Origin: UBA1447 sp964612185
GTDB lineage: Bacteria; Bacillota; Clostridia; Oscillospirales; Acutalibacteraceae
Direction of reading: 5' to 3'
NCBI GenBank assembly: GCA_964612185.1
Contig: CAZTCR010000038.1
Coordinates: forward strand, 1-28,977
DNA: 28,977 bases
Of the stretch, positions 1-9,400 are shown one piece after another (positions within the stretch are counted from its first letter, which is position 1; the number at the start of each line of letters is the position of its first letter). Made by a program: the position numbers and the translations under genes. Below the pieces are notes generated by a model that was not told the DNA's origin, did no database searches, and was given only the letters and a program-made list of their open reading frames with translations.

Positions 1-837
1 GAAATCAAGGCGATGATGGCCGGGTGCGACTGCTTTGTGTTTGCCGCGGGCATTGACGAGCGTGTCGAGTTCCCCGCGCCTGTCTACTCGTATTATGAAA
101 AATACAACATCAATCCCGTCAAGCGCCTCATCGGTTTGGCAAAGGATTGCGGGCTGACGAGTTCCGTGGTGCTCGGCTCCTACTTCGCGTATTTTGCAAA
201 AGAGCGCCCGGAGATGGAGCTGACCAAAAAGCACCCGTATATCCGCAGCCGCATCGCGCAGGAAGAGGCGGCATTGGCGCTCGCGGACGATCAAATGTCC
301 GTCGCGGTGCTGGAACTGCCGTATATTTTCGGTACACAGCCCGGGCGCAAGCCGGTGTGGGTTATCCTCATCGAACAGCTGGATAAAATGCCGGGTGTCA
401 CCATGTACCCCAAGGGCGGCACCGCAATGCTAACGGTGCGTCAGGTGGCGCAGACCATTGTCGGCGCGGCGGAAAAGAATAAAGGCGGGAACGCATATCC
501 GATCAGTTACTACAACCTGACCTGGGACGAATTCCTCAAAATTGTACACGCCGCCATGGGCAAACCGGACCGCAAGATTATTCATGTTGCCAAATGGATG
601 TTCAAACTCTTCGGCAAGACAATGATTAAAACCTACGCGAAGAAAAACATCGAACCCGGTTTGAATCCGGTGGATCTGGCGGAAATTATGTGCATGAATA
701 CCTTTATGGATAAAAAATGGAGCGTTGAGCTCGGCGCAACGGATGACGACATCAAAAGCGCGATATTCGATTCCGTCAAACTTTCGGTTGATGCCTTTAA
801 GGGCACACGGCAGCTTGTGGATATGAAGAGCGAATAA
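1..837 (+). CDS. NAD-dependent epimerase/dehydratase family protein, 5'-truncated by the window edge
   Basis: The reading frame is open from base 1, so the N-terminus with the Rossmann glycine motif lies outside the window; the first visible ATG at 13 is internal. What remains (about 278 residues) reads as the rest of an extended short-chain dehydrogenase: a stretch ending in VFAAGIDE, the segment SSVVLGSYFAYF, a tyrosine/lysine-bearing helix and a substrate-binding lobe with VAVLELPYIFGTQPG. By family knowledge such proteins use NAD(P) to oxidise, epimerise or dehydrate nucleotide sugars or related substrates; the substrate cannot be told from the sequence. The gene ends 22 bases before a GPH-type symporter that has its own ribosome binding site, so the two are probably cotranscribed. 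Family is fairly sure, specific activity unknown. Confidence 0.75.
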   Translation, partial: EIKAMMAGCDCFVFAAGIDERVEFPAPVYSYYEKYNINPVKRLIGLAKDCGLTSSVVLGSYFAYFAKERPEMELTKKHPYIRSRIAQEEAALALADDQMSVAVLELPYIFGTQPGRKPVWVILIEQLDKMPGVTMYPKGGTAMLTVRQVAQTIVGAAEKNKGGNAYPISYYNLTWDEFLKIVHAAMGKPDRKIIHVAKWMFKLFGKTMIKTYAKKNIEPGLNPVDLAEIMCMNTFMDKKWSVELGATDDDIKSAIFDSVKLSVDAFKGTRQLVDMKSE

Positions 838-859
838 GGATAGATAAGGAGTTCTGCCT

Positions 860-2335
860 GTGGAAAAGCTCAAAGAATATGTCGGCAAAAAGGAGCTCCG
901 GGCGCTGGAACTCGGCGCGTTCGGCCAAGGCATGATTTACGCGATCATGTCCTCCTACATTTCCGATTTTTACCTGAATATCATGAAGCTCACGCCCATC
1001 TTCGTGCTGCTGCTCATGCTCTTGGCGCGCGTGTGGGACGCGATTAACGACCCGATGATGGGTATGATTGCCGATCGGCTCAACCCCAAGCACGGCAAAA
1101 TGCGCCCGTATATTTTAGTGACCCCCATCCCCATCGCGGTACTGACCTTTTCGTTGTTCTTCGCGCCCAACATTTCGATTGGCGCGAAAATGGTCTATGC
1201 TGCGGTTACCTATGTACTGTGGGGCATGATTTACACCATGAGTGATGTGCCTTTTTGGAGCCTGCCGATTCTCATGACGGCGAACCCCGCCGAACGGGGC
1301 AAAATATTTACCCTGGCGAGGACGACAAACGGCATTGGCTCGGCGATACCGATTGTGATATTTATGGCGCTGGGCTTTCTTTTGCCCAAGACAGGCCTGA
1401 GCGGGCTGCAGTTGGAAAAAACGAAGTATATCATTATCGCGCTCATTGCCGCGGTCATCGGCAATTTGCTTTTCGCACAGGCCTATTTCCGTGTGAAAGA
1501 GCGGGTGAATGTGCCGCGCAGGGAAAGGCAGAAGGGCGAGCCGGGCTCACTGAAACTGCTGTTTACCAACAAGCCGCTTGTGCTTGTGTTGATGATGGGC
1601 GTGCTGTCCTGCGGGCGGTATATGTTCCAAGCGGGCGCGATTCATGTGGCCAGGTATTCGTTTTATATCGGGCCGTCCCTGCTCGGGATGAGCGAGAGTG
1701 AAAAAGAGGCGATCCTGCAGTCAAGCATATCAAAAGTGAACACGGTTTTCGCCGTTGCGACGGCAGTCGGTATGTTCGGCACGATGCTGCTCATACCAAG
1801 GCTCATAAAAAGGTATAACTATAAACAGCTGATTATCACCGCCTGCGGCATCGGCTTTGTATCCAGCATGGTCATCTATTTCCTCGGCTATGACAACTTT
1901 TGGGCTTGTGTACCGTTCTTCGTGCTGTCCTGCATACCGGCGGGAATGATCAATGTGCTCAGCTCCGCCATGATCGGCGACGCGCTGGATTACATGGAAT
2001 GGAAAACCGGCAGGCGCGAAAACGGGCTCGGTTCCGCGTGCCAGTCCTTTGTCAACAAACTGGGCAGCGCTATGGCGACATCTTTCATTGTGCTGATGTA
2101 TATGATTGTGGACCTGCGTCTGGACACCATCGGCGTGGCATACACCGTGGACCCGAACATGCTGGATGTTTCCGTGCGCGGCGGCATGTTTACGATTGTA
2201 TCCCTGATACCGGCGATATCGATGCTGGCGTGTGCCGTGCCGGTGTTCTTCTATGACCTGGTGGGTAAAAAAAGGCAGATGATTACCGACGAGCTGCAGC
2301 ACCAACGGGCTGAAAAAGGCATATCGGTGGAATAA
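860..2335 (+). CDS. GPH-family (MelB-like) sugar:cation symporter, MFS superfamily
   Basis: This 491-residue membrane protein has about twelve hydrophobic segments. After the second of these comes the family signature ARVWDAINDPMMGMIADR, followed by GKMRPYIL; this D-x3-DP-x2-G pattern is typical of glycoside-pentoside-hexuronide:cation symporters. The start is a GTG at 860, supported by AAGGAG at 846-851 about nine bases upstream. By family knowledge it would import a sugar or glycoside, including uronic acids, with Na+ or H+; the substrate is unknown. The neighbouring dehydrogenase suggests sugar metabolism, which is inference. It is only distantly similar to the two minus-strand GPH genes at 13800-16802, which resemble each other much more. 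Confidence 0.85.
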   Translation: MEKLKEYVGKKELRALELGAFGQGMIYAIMSSYISDFYLNIMKLTPIFVLLLMLLARVWDAINDPMMGMIADRLNPKHGKMRPYILVTPIPIAVLTFSLFFAPNISIGAKMVYAAVTYVLWGMIYTMSDVPFWSLPILMTANPAERGKIFTLARTTNGIGSAIPIVIFMALGFLLPKTGLSGLQLEKTKYIIIALIAAVIGNLLFAQAYFRVKERVNVPRRERQKGEPGSLKLLFTNKPLVLVLMMGVLSCGRYMFQAGAIHVARYSFYIGPSLLGMSESEKEAILQSSISKVNTVFAVATAVGMFGTMLLIPRLIKRYNYKQLIITACGIGFVSSMVIYFLGYDNFWACVPFFVLSCIPAGMINVLSSAMIGDALDYMEWKTGRRENGLGSACQSFVNKLGSAMATSFIVLMYMIVDLRLDTIGVAYTVDPNMLDVSVRGGMFTIVSLIPAISMLACAVPVFFYDLVGKKRQMITDELQHQRAEKGISVE

Positions 2336-2353
2336 AATTTGTAAAATTGGAAC

Positions 2354-2359
2354 AGGTGA
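2354..2359 (+). promoter_or_regulatory. Ribosome binding site deciding the typA start (AGGTGA)
   Basis: AGGTGA lies five bases before a TTG codon at 2365. It sits inside the longer open frame that begins with TTG at 2347, and no comparable site precedes 2347. It therefore favours initiation at 2365. Confidence 0.55.
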
Positions 2360-2364
2360 AATTT

Positions 2365-4182
2365 TTGGCATTCAGAACAGACATCCGGAACATCGCAATC
2401 ATCGCGCATGTTGACCACGGCAAGACAACCCTGGTTGACGAAATGCTCAAGCAAAGCGGTATTTACCGCGTGAACGAGCAGATTACCGAACGCGTCATGG
2501 ACTCCAATGATTTGGAGCGTGAGCGCGGCATTACCATTTTATCCAAAAACACGGCGGTGCATTACAAAGAAGTTAAAATCAACATCGTGGATACCCCGGG
2601 CCATGCCGACTTCGGCGGCGAAGTCGAGCGTATCCTCATGATGGTGGACGGCGTGCTGCTGTTGGTGGACGCTTTTGAGGGCTGCATGCCGCAGACGCGC
2701 TTTGTGCTAAAAAAAGCGCTGGGTCTGAAAAAGAAAGTTGTCGTGGTTGTCAACAAAGTGGACAGGCCCGGCGCGCGGCCGGCGGAAGTGGTGGACGAAG
2801 TGCTGGATTTGCTCATTGAACTCGGCGCGCATGAAGACCAGCTGGACTTTCCCGTTGTTTATGCGTCGGCAAGGGACGGCTACTCCTCCCTGCAGGAGGA
2901 TGTGACCCAGGGGGACATGCGCCCGCTGCTGGATTCGATATTGGAGCATGTCAGCCCGCCGGAAGGCGAGTTGAAAGGTCCGCTGCAAATCCTCTTTTCA
3001 TCCCTGGAGTATGACGACTACATCGGCAGAATCGGCGTGGGCCGGGTAGAACGCGGCAAAGTGAGCAGGGGCGAGCAGGTTGTGCTGTGCAGGGCGGACG
3101 ACACGCTGGAAAATGTGAAAATTTCCAGACTGTATCAGTTTGAAGGCCTCCACCGGGTGGAGGTGGAAAGCGCGATGATGGGTGACCTCATCTGCGTGTC
3201 CGGCATTGCGGACATCAACATCGGCGAAACCGCCTGCAGCCCGGATTGTGTGGAGCCGCTCCCGTTTGTCAAAATTGACGAACCGACGATATCCATGAAC
3301 TTTTTGGTCAACGACAGCCCGTTTGCCGGACGCGAGGGTAAATTTGTTACCTCCCGCAACATCCGCGACCGCCTGTTTAAAGAGGTGGAAACGAATGTGA
3401 GCATGCGGGTGGAAAACACGGACACCACTTATTCCTTCAAAGTGTCCGGCCGGGGCGAGCTGCATTTGTCCATCCTGATTGAAACCATGCGGCGCCAGGG
3501 TTACGAATTTCAGGTGTCCCGCCCGAAAGTCATCTTCAAAGAAAAAGACGGCCAACTCTTGGAACCCATGGAACTGCTGATTGTCGAGGTGCCGGAGCAG
3601 TATGTGGGTGTGGTGATACAGACACTCGGCTCCCGCAAAGGTGAACTGGAGAACATGAGTGCGCGCGATGGCGGCTCCACCCATCTTGAATTTAAGATTC
3701 CCTCCCGCGGTCTTATCGGCTACCGGTCCGAGTTTTTGACGGACACCAACGGCAACGGTATCATGAACCAGCTGTTTGCCGGGTATGAACCCTACAAGGG
3801 CGAAATTCAGACCCGCGAGCGCGGCTCGATTGTGGTGCATGAAACGGGCGTGAGTACCGGCTACGGGCTTTTCGCGGCGCAGGAGCGCGGCCGTATGTTC
3901 ATCGGCGCGGGCGTGGATGTGTATGAGGGCATGATTGTGGGCGAGTGCGCGAAAAACGAGGATGTCGTGTGCAATGTCTGCAAGAAAAAGCAGATGACCA
4001 ACACCCGCGCTTCCGGCAGCGATGACGCGCTGCGGCTAATCACGCCTTCTGCCATGAGCCTCGAGCAGTGTATGGAGTTCATCAAGGACGACGAACTGCT
4101 GGAAGTCACACCGAAAAGCCTGCGCTTGCGCAAAAGTATTTTGTCGAAAGAACTCAGGATGAAGAAGATGTTCAGGAAATAA
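2365..4182 (+). CDS. typA: Ribosome-associated GTPase TypA/BipA
   Basis: A translational GTPase of about 605 residues, the normal TypA length. The G motifs are all present: AHVDHGKTT (G1), ERGITI (G2), DTPGHADFGGE (G3), NKVDRPGARP (G4) and a YASARDG segment (G5). EF-G-like domains II, III and V follow, then the TypA-specific C-terminal part with SRGLIGYRSEFLTDTNG and SGSDDALRL. By family knowledge TypA binds the 70S ribosome and assists ribosome assembly and stress adaptation, including growth in the cold. I chose the TTG at 2365 because it gives the N-terminus MAFRTDIRNIAIIAHVDHGK, matching the family, and has AGGTGA five bases upstream; the frame can extend to TTG 2347. It follows the symporter by only 29 bases, so readthrough is likely. 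Confidence 0.95.
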   Translation: MAFRTDIRNIAIIAHVDHGKTTLVDEMLKQSGIYRVNEQITERVMDSNDLERERGITILSKNTAVHYKEVKINIVDTPGHADFGGEVERILMMVDGVLLLVDAFEGCMPQTRFVLKKALGLKKKVVVVVNKVDRPGARPAEVVDEVLDLLIELGAHEDQLDFPVVYASARDGYSSLQEDVTQGDMRPLLDSILEHVSPPEGELKGPLQILFSSLEYDDYIGRIGVGRVERGKVSRGEQVVLCRADDTLENVKISRLYQFEGLHRVEVESAMMGDLICVSGIADINIGETACSPDCVEPLPFVKIDEPTISMNFLVNDSPFAGREGKFVTSRNIRDRLFKEVETNVSMRVENTDTTYSFKVSGRGELHLSILIETMRRQGYEFQVSRPKVIFKEKDGQLLEPMELLIVEVPEQYVGVVIQTLGSRKGELENMSARDGGSTHLEFKIPSRGLIGYRSEFLTDTNGNGIMNQLFAGYEPYKGEIQTRERGSIVVHETGVSTGYGLFAAQERGRMFIGAGVDVYEGMIVGECAKNEDVVCNVCKKKQMTNTRASGSDDALRLITPSAMSLEQCMEFIKDDELLEVTPKSLRLRKSILSKELRMKKMFRK

Positions 4183-4189
4183 GTGGACG

Positions 4190-4265
4190 GTAGGGAACGA
4201 CCCCTGTGTCGTTCCTATTAGAAATTGATCACAACGCGTGGAACGACACAGGGGTCGTTCCCTAC
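4190..4265. repeat. Perfect 26-bp inverted repeat, arms themselves palindromic
   Basis: Bases 4190-4215 are the exact reverse complement of 4240-4265, separated by a 24-base loop. Each arm is also a smaller hairpin, GGAACGAC-CCCTGT-GTCGTTCC, so the RNA can fold either as one long stem or as two short hairpins. It fills most of the gap between typA and the real ribF start. No T-run follows, so it is not a standard intrinsic terminator. The shape resembles REP/MITE-like intergenic palindromes, but no other copy occurs in this window. Alternatives are an mRNA-stability element or a recombination-prone cruciform. Confidence 0.85.
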
Positions 4266-4269
4266 AATT

Positions 4270-4288
4270 GGGACGGAAAACCCGTCCC
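4270..4288 (+). other. Short hairpin in the ribF leader
   Basis: GGGACGG (4270-4276) pairs with CCGTCCC (4282-4288) around an AAAAC loop. It lies just before the ribF ribosome binding site and immediately after the 26-bp inverted repeat. It may modulate ribF translation, but it does not resemble the FMN riboswitch. Confidence 0.4.
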
Positions 4289-4311
4289 CAACGGAAAGGG
4301 TTGAATCTCCC

Positions 4312-5217
4312 ATGCAGTCAACCATTTTTGACAAACCGTCAGCGGTGGCCCTGGGCACCTTTGACGGCCTGCATATAGGGCATACGGCGGTGATTGAGTC
4401 CGCCGCGGCGTTCAAAGCGCAGGGGTTGGTTCCCTGCGTACTGCTGTTCGACAAACATCCGCAATATGTCTTAACCGGCAAAGCACCGGCCGAAATTTTG
4501 CCGGCATCGCTGCGAAAAAAAGAACTTGAAAAAATGGGTATCCATCACTTTACGATATCGTTCGAGGAAGTCCGCGGCATGACGGCGGCGGACTTCGTGG
4601 AGCAAATTCTGGTGAAAAGAATGAACGCAAAGGCTGTCTGCTGCGGGTACGATTACCGTTTCGGGCATGACGGAGCAGGGGATGCGGCGCTGCTGAAAAC
4701 GCTGTGCGAAGCGTCTAACTTAACGCTGAAAGTGGCCGCCGCGGTCAATTTTGAAGGTAAACCGGTGAGCTCCACGCGTATCCGGGCGGCGATTGAAAAC
4801 GGTTCGATTGAAGCGGCAAACGCCATGCTCGGCAGGGCGTTTTCATATAACTTTAAAGTAGTCGGGGGTAAAAAACTCGGGCGGATATTGGGCGTGCCCA
4901 CGATCAACCAGAGTTTTCCGGAAGGGTTTGTGGTGCCGAAAAGCGGCGTTTATGTGTCCAAGGCTTCTGTCGACGGCGCCTGGCACACCGCAGTGACGGA
5001 CATTGGTGTCCGGCCGACTTTTAACGAAAGCACGCTCCGCAGCGAAACCTGCATTTCCGATTTTGAAGGCGACTTGTACGGGCAGGAGGTTGAAGTCGGT
5101 CTTGTAAAATATCTGCGGGCGGAGCGGAAGTTCCCAACGCCTCAGGAATTGAGCGAACAAATCCGGCGGGATATCGAACAGGCGAAGGCGTATTTCAAAA
5201 CGGTTTATTTGGACTGA
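4312..5217 (+). CDS. ribF: Bifunctional riboflavin kinase / FAD synthetase
   Basis: A 301-residue protein with the two RibF domains in order. The N-terminal FMN adenylyltransferase has the nucleotide-binding motif LGTFDGLHIGH near residues 14-24 and a central GYDYRFGHDG. The C-terminal riboflavin kinase begins at GRILGVPTINQ and continues with PKSGVYVS and DIGVRPTFN. It phosphorylates riboflavin to FMN and then adenylates FMN to FAD in the cytoplasm. The open frame extends upstream to 4225, but those 29 residues are encoded by the inverted repeat and hairpin and look like no RibF. The ATG at 4312, with AAAGGG 11 bases upstream, gives the family N-terminus. Upstream is typA; a promoter for carA follows. 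Confidence 0.95.
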   Translation: MQSTIFDKPSAVALGTFDGLHIGHTAVIESAAAFKAQGLVPCVLLFDKHPQYVLTGKAPAEILPASLRKKELEKMGIHHFTISFEEVRGMTAADFVEQILVKRMNAKAVCCGYDYRFGHDGAGDAALLKTLCEASNLTLKVAAAVNFEGKPVSSTRIRAAIENGSIEAANAMLGRAFSYNFKVVGGKKLGRILGVPTINQSFPEGFVVPKSGVYVSKASVDGAWHTAVTDIGVRPTFNESTLRSETCISDFEGDLYGQEVEVGLVKYLRAERKFPTPQELSEQIRRDIEQAKAYFKTVYLD

Positions 5218-5253
5218 TTTTATGCGGCAAAAATTTATTATTTTTCTAATCTA

Positions 5254-5284
5254 TTGATAAATATCGCGAAGACCATGCTATAAT
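5254..5284 (+). promoter_or_regulatory. Sigma-A-type promoter of the carAB operon
   Basis: TTGATA (5254-5259) and a perfect TATAAT (5279-5284) are separated by 19 bases, slightly long. The surrounding 70 bases are markedly more AT-rich than the genes either side. A transcript starting near 5291 would have a leader of about 38 bases, too short for a PyrR-type attenuator. Confidence 0.65.
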
Positions 5285-5328
5285 TTTTGGTTAGAAACGC
5301 TCAATTTTTTGAAAGGCATGGTGAATTG

Positions 5329-6411
5329 ATGAGGGCTTATCTGGTACTGGAAGACGGCTCGATTTATGAAGGAAATCAACGCGGCGCGTTCCGCGAAACC
5401 GCCTGTGAGGTTGTTTTTAACACTTCGATGACCGGGTACCTTGAGATTTTAACGGATCCTTCTTACGCGGGGCAAGGCATTGTAATGACTTATCCGATCA
5501 TCGGCAGCTACGGTATCTGCCGTGAGGATTTCGAGTCGTTTCGCCTTCAGCCTTGCGCTTTTATTGTTCATGAACTGTGCGGAACACCGTCAAATTTCAG
5601 AAGCACCGATACATTGGAGAATATATTGCTTGAATTCAACATTCCTTGCCTGAGCGATGTGGACACAAGGTCAGTTGTTAAGCGATTAAGAGAAAACGGA
5701 ACAATGCAAGGTGTTATTACAGATGATATTTCGGATATGCCCAGGTTGATGGATGTTATTGCTTCTTTTAAACAAATAAGGCTGGTGGAATCCGTCAGTA
5801 TTCAGCAAAAGATCATGCTTGAAACGGAAAACACCGGCCCTTCTGTTGCTCTTTTGGATTGCGGTGCAAAGCTGAATGTCGGCAGATCGTTGATTAAAAT
5901 CGGCTGCCGTGTTACACAATACCCTTGCTTCACCACTGCCGAAGAAATTATAGCCGGCGGGCACGATGCTCTTATGCTGTCCAACGGACCCGGCGATCCG
6001 GCTGATTGCGTGGAAATTATCAAGGAAATCCGCAAACTCTATGATTATGGTATACCCACACTGGCCATCTGCCTGGGGCACCAACTGTTGGCCATAGCCA
6101 CAGGCGGCAAAACGGAAAAAATGAAATACGGTCATCGCGGCGCTAACCATCCGGTGAAGTTCCTGCATAAAGGCAGAACCTATATGTCATCACAAAACCA
6201 CGGATATGTGGTGTGTGAGGAGGGCTTGCCCCCCAATGCCGAGGTAAACTGCATCAATGTTAACGACAAGACGGTCGAAGGCGTCATCTACCATGGCAAG
6301 CCGATTTTTACCGTACAGTTTCATCCGGAGGCAGCGCCCGGTCCGCACAGTACAGCCTTTTTGTTCGACCGCTTTATTCGAATGGTTAAGGAGGGCCGAT
6401 ACAATGATTGA
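5329..6411 (+). CDS. carA: Carbamoyl-phosphate synthase small (glutaminase) subunit
   Basis: A 360-residue protein, the usual CarA length. The N-terminal CPSase small-subunit domain contains EVVFNTSMTGYLEILTDPSY and GIVMTYPIIGSYGI. The C-terminal class-I glutamine amidotransferase domain has the nucleophile Cys248 in AICLGHQLLA and the His332/Glu334 pair in FHPEAAPGP. It hydrolyses glutamine and passes ammonia to CarB for carbamoyl phosphate, feeding pyrimidine and arginine synthesis. The frame is open from TTG 5287, but that codon is only a few bases past the -10 box. ATG 5329, with GGTG six bases before it, gives the conserved N-terminus MRAYLVLEDG. It overlaps carB by eight bases. Confidence 0.97.
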   Translation: MRAYLVLEDGSIYEGNQRGAFRETACEVVFNTSMTGYLEILTDPSYAGQGIVMTYPIIGSYGICREDFESFRLQPCAFIVHELCGTPSNFRSTDTLENILLEFNIPCLSDVDTRSVVKRLRENGTMQGVITDDISDMPRLMDVIASFKQIRLVESVSIQQKIMLETENTGPSVALLDCGAKLNVGRSLIKIGCRVTQYPCFTTAEEIIAGGHDALMLSNGPGDPADCVEIIKEIRKLYDYGIPTLAICLGHQLLAIATGGKTEKMKYGHRGANHPVKFLHKGRTYMSSQNHGYVVCEEGLPPNAEVNCINVNDKTVEGVIYHGKPIFTVQFHPEAAPGPHSTAFLFDRFIRMVKEGRYND

Positions 6412-9400
6412 TGAACGCATCAAAAAAGTGCTTGTCATCGGTTCCGGCCCGATTATCATCGGCCAGGCTGCCGAATTTGACTACGCCGGTACACAAGCCT
6501 GCCGCTCACTTCGCGAGGAAGGGATTCAGGTCGTTCTGGCGAACTCCAACCCCGCGACCATTATGACGGACGGTGAAATAGCGGATATCGTTTATATTGA
6601 GCCGCTGAATGTGCCGACGCTGACTAAAATTATCGAGGCCGAACGCCCGGATTCCATTCTGCCGACTTTAGGCGGGCAGACAGGGCTTAACCTCGCGATG
6701 GAACTTGAGGAAAAGGGCGTGCTCGCGAAATTCAATGTCCGCCTGATCGGTATCTCCGCGAAGGCTATTAAAATGGCGGAGGACCGGCAGGAGTTTAAAG
6801 ACACGATGGAGTCCATCAGTGAGCCGTGCATTGTGTCCAAAGTTGTTGAAACTGTAAGGGACGCGCTGGACTTTTCGGAAACCATCGGTTACCCCGTCAT
6901 TGTCCGCCCGGCCTATACGCTCGGCGGCACGGGCGGCGGCATTGCCTATAACCCGGATGAACTTCGCGAAATCGGCGCGAACGGCATCCGCCTTTCCAGA
7001 GTCGGGCAGGTGCTGATTGAAAAATGCATTTCCGGCTGGAAAGAGATTGAGTATGAAGTTATTCGGGACAGCAAGGGAAATTGCGTCACCGTTTGTAATA
7101 TGGAGAATGTCGATCCGGTCGGGGTACACACCGGAGATTCGATCGTCGTCGCGCCGTCACAGACCTTGTCGGACAAGGATCATCAGATGCTGCGGACATC
7201 CGCGCTCAAAATTATATCCGCACTGGGTATTCAGGGCGGCTGCAATGTGCAGTTCGCGCTGCACCCGGATTCCTTTGAATATGCCGTTATTGAGGTCAAC
7301 CCCCGCGTTTCGCGCTCCTCGGCATTAGCCTCCAAAGCGACCGGTTACCCGATTGCGCGGGTTGCGGCAAAAATTGCTTTAGGGCTGGGGCTGGATGAAA
7401 TTCCGAACGCCATCACCGGCAAGACCTTTGCTTGTTTTGAGCCGGCGCTGGACTACTGTGTTGTCAAATTCCCCAAGTGGCCGTTTGACAAGTTCGTGAC
7501 CGCCAAGCGTACCTTGGGCACGCAGATGAAGGCAACGGGCGAGGTCATGTCCATCTCCCGCTCCTTTGAGGCGGCGCTGCACAAAGCGGTCAACTCCCTG
7601 GAAGAGAATAAAGAAAGCTTGCTGCTGCCGTTCCTGATGGAAAAGAGCGTGGACGAACTGCGCGCTTTGCTGCCAAATGTGGACAACGAGCGTCTTTTTA
7701 CCGTCGCGGCGGCGATATACAAGGGTGTCGGACCGGAAGAAATTTACAGCATCACAAAAATAGACAGGTGGTTTCTATATAAAATTGAAAACATCGTCAA
7801 CATGGAAAAGCTGCTGCGTTCCGGCGTTTTTGACAGGGAAACACTTCTTGCGGCAAAAAAGATGGGTTTTACGGACAAAATGATTGCCGATGACATCGCG
7901 AGCACACCCTCCGCGGTGAAGACGATGCGCAAGATGTGGGACATCACCCCCTCCTTCTCGATTGTTGACACCTGCGCGGCGGAGTTCGCGGCGCAAACCC
8001 CTTACTATTACTCCGATTACGGCGTCGAAAACGAGGTCGATCCTTCATCAACCCGTAAAAAGGTGCTGGTACTCGGTTCCGGCCCTATCCGTATCGGGCA
8101 GGGCATCGAGTTTGACTACTGCTCCGTGCATAATATCTGGGCACTGCGCAAAGCCGGGTGCGAAACCGTTATCATCAACAACAACCCGGAAACGGTTTCG
8201 ACCGACTTCGATGTGGCGGACAAACTCTATTTTGAACCCCTCACACCGGAGTATGTGACCAACATCGTCGAGCTCGAAAAACCGGACGGCGCTGTAGTTC
8301 AGTTCGGCGGACAGACCGCCATCAAGCTGACCAAAACCCTGCATGACCTGGGCGTGACGATTTACGGCACGGACGCTGACCATGTGGACGCCGCGGAGGA
8401 CAGGGAGCGTTTTGACAAAATCCTTGAGGAATGCGGTATTGACCGCCCGAAAGGGCAGACGGTATTTACCGAGGAAGAGGCGCTGCTTGCCGCGCACTCG
8501 CTTGGTTACCCGGTGCTCGTTCGCCCGAGTTATGTGCTCGGCGGCGCGGGTATGCAAATCGCCGTGTCAGATGATGACATCCGCGAGTTCATGGAGATTA
8601 TTATGCGCACCGCGCTGGAGCATCCGGTGCTGGTGGATAAATATATCATGGGGCAGGAAGTCGAGGTCGATGTCATCTGCGACGGCAGGGATATTCTCAT
8701 CCCCGGCATTATGGAACATGTAGACCGGGCGGGTATCCATTCCGGCGACTCCATTTCCGTTTACCCTGCGGTCACACTAAGCCAAATCGTTCAAAACACT
8801 ATTGTCGAATATGCCCGCCGCCTCGCCTACGCGCTGGAAGTGGTCGGGATGATGAACATCCAGTTTATTGTATATGAGGAAAAGGTTTATATTATCGAGG
8901 TCAATCCGCGTTCCTCCCGCACCGTGCCGTACATCAGCAAGGTGACGGGCATCCCCGCCATCGAACTCGCGACGAAGGCGATGCTCGGGGGAAAAATCCG
9001 GGACATGGGATTCGGCACCGGATTATACAATAACAGCGGCTACTATGCCATCAAATTGCCGGTCTTCTCATTTGAAAAAATCATCGGGGCGGACACCTCA
9101 CTCGGGCCGGAAATGAAGTCGACCGGTGAAGTGCTCGGCATCGCCCGCAACTACAACGAAGCGTTGCTGAAGGCCTTTGAAGGCGGCGGCGTATCCCTGC
9201 CGAAAAACGGCCGGATAATCGTCACCGTGCGGGACAAGGACAAGGCGGAGATTTGCGAAATGCTCAGCAGCGTGAGCGACGCGGACTTTGAATTTTATGC
9301 CACACCCGGCACGCTCCGCGCGCTTGAGGCGGCCGGCATAAAAGCGAAACCGGTGAATAAGATCACCGGCGAAAGCCCGAATATTTTGGACATGCTCCAC

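Noticed and set aside
2998..3840. 280-codon open frame on the minus strand inside typA
   Set aside because: It is a shadow of the strongly conserved typA gene, with no family resemblance or ribosome binding site.
4190..4265. Intrinsic terminator of typA
   Set aside because: The long stem is not followed by a T-run on the plus strand.
4225..4311. Upstream extension of ribF starting at ATG 4225
   Set aside because: These 29 codons are made from the inverted repeat and hairpin, are unlike any RibF N-terminus, and a better start with a ribosome binding site exists at 4312.
4183..4311. FMN riboswitch before ribF
   Set aside because: None of the conserved RFN-element sequences are present; the structure is a simple perfect inverted repeat.
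5287..5328. Upstream extension of carA from TTG 5287
   Set aside because: It starts only three bases after the -10 box, so it would precede the transcript start; ATG 5329 gives the conserved CarA N-terminus.
5285..5328. PyrR-type attenuator before carA
   Set aside because: The predicted leader is only about 38 bases and contains no hairpin or T-run.
6257..6403. Upstream extension of carB into carA
   Set aside because: The extra residues are carA coding sequence read in another frame; ATG 6404 has a strong ribosome binding site and matches CarB.
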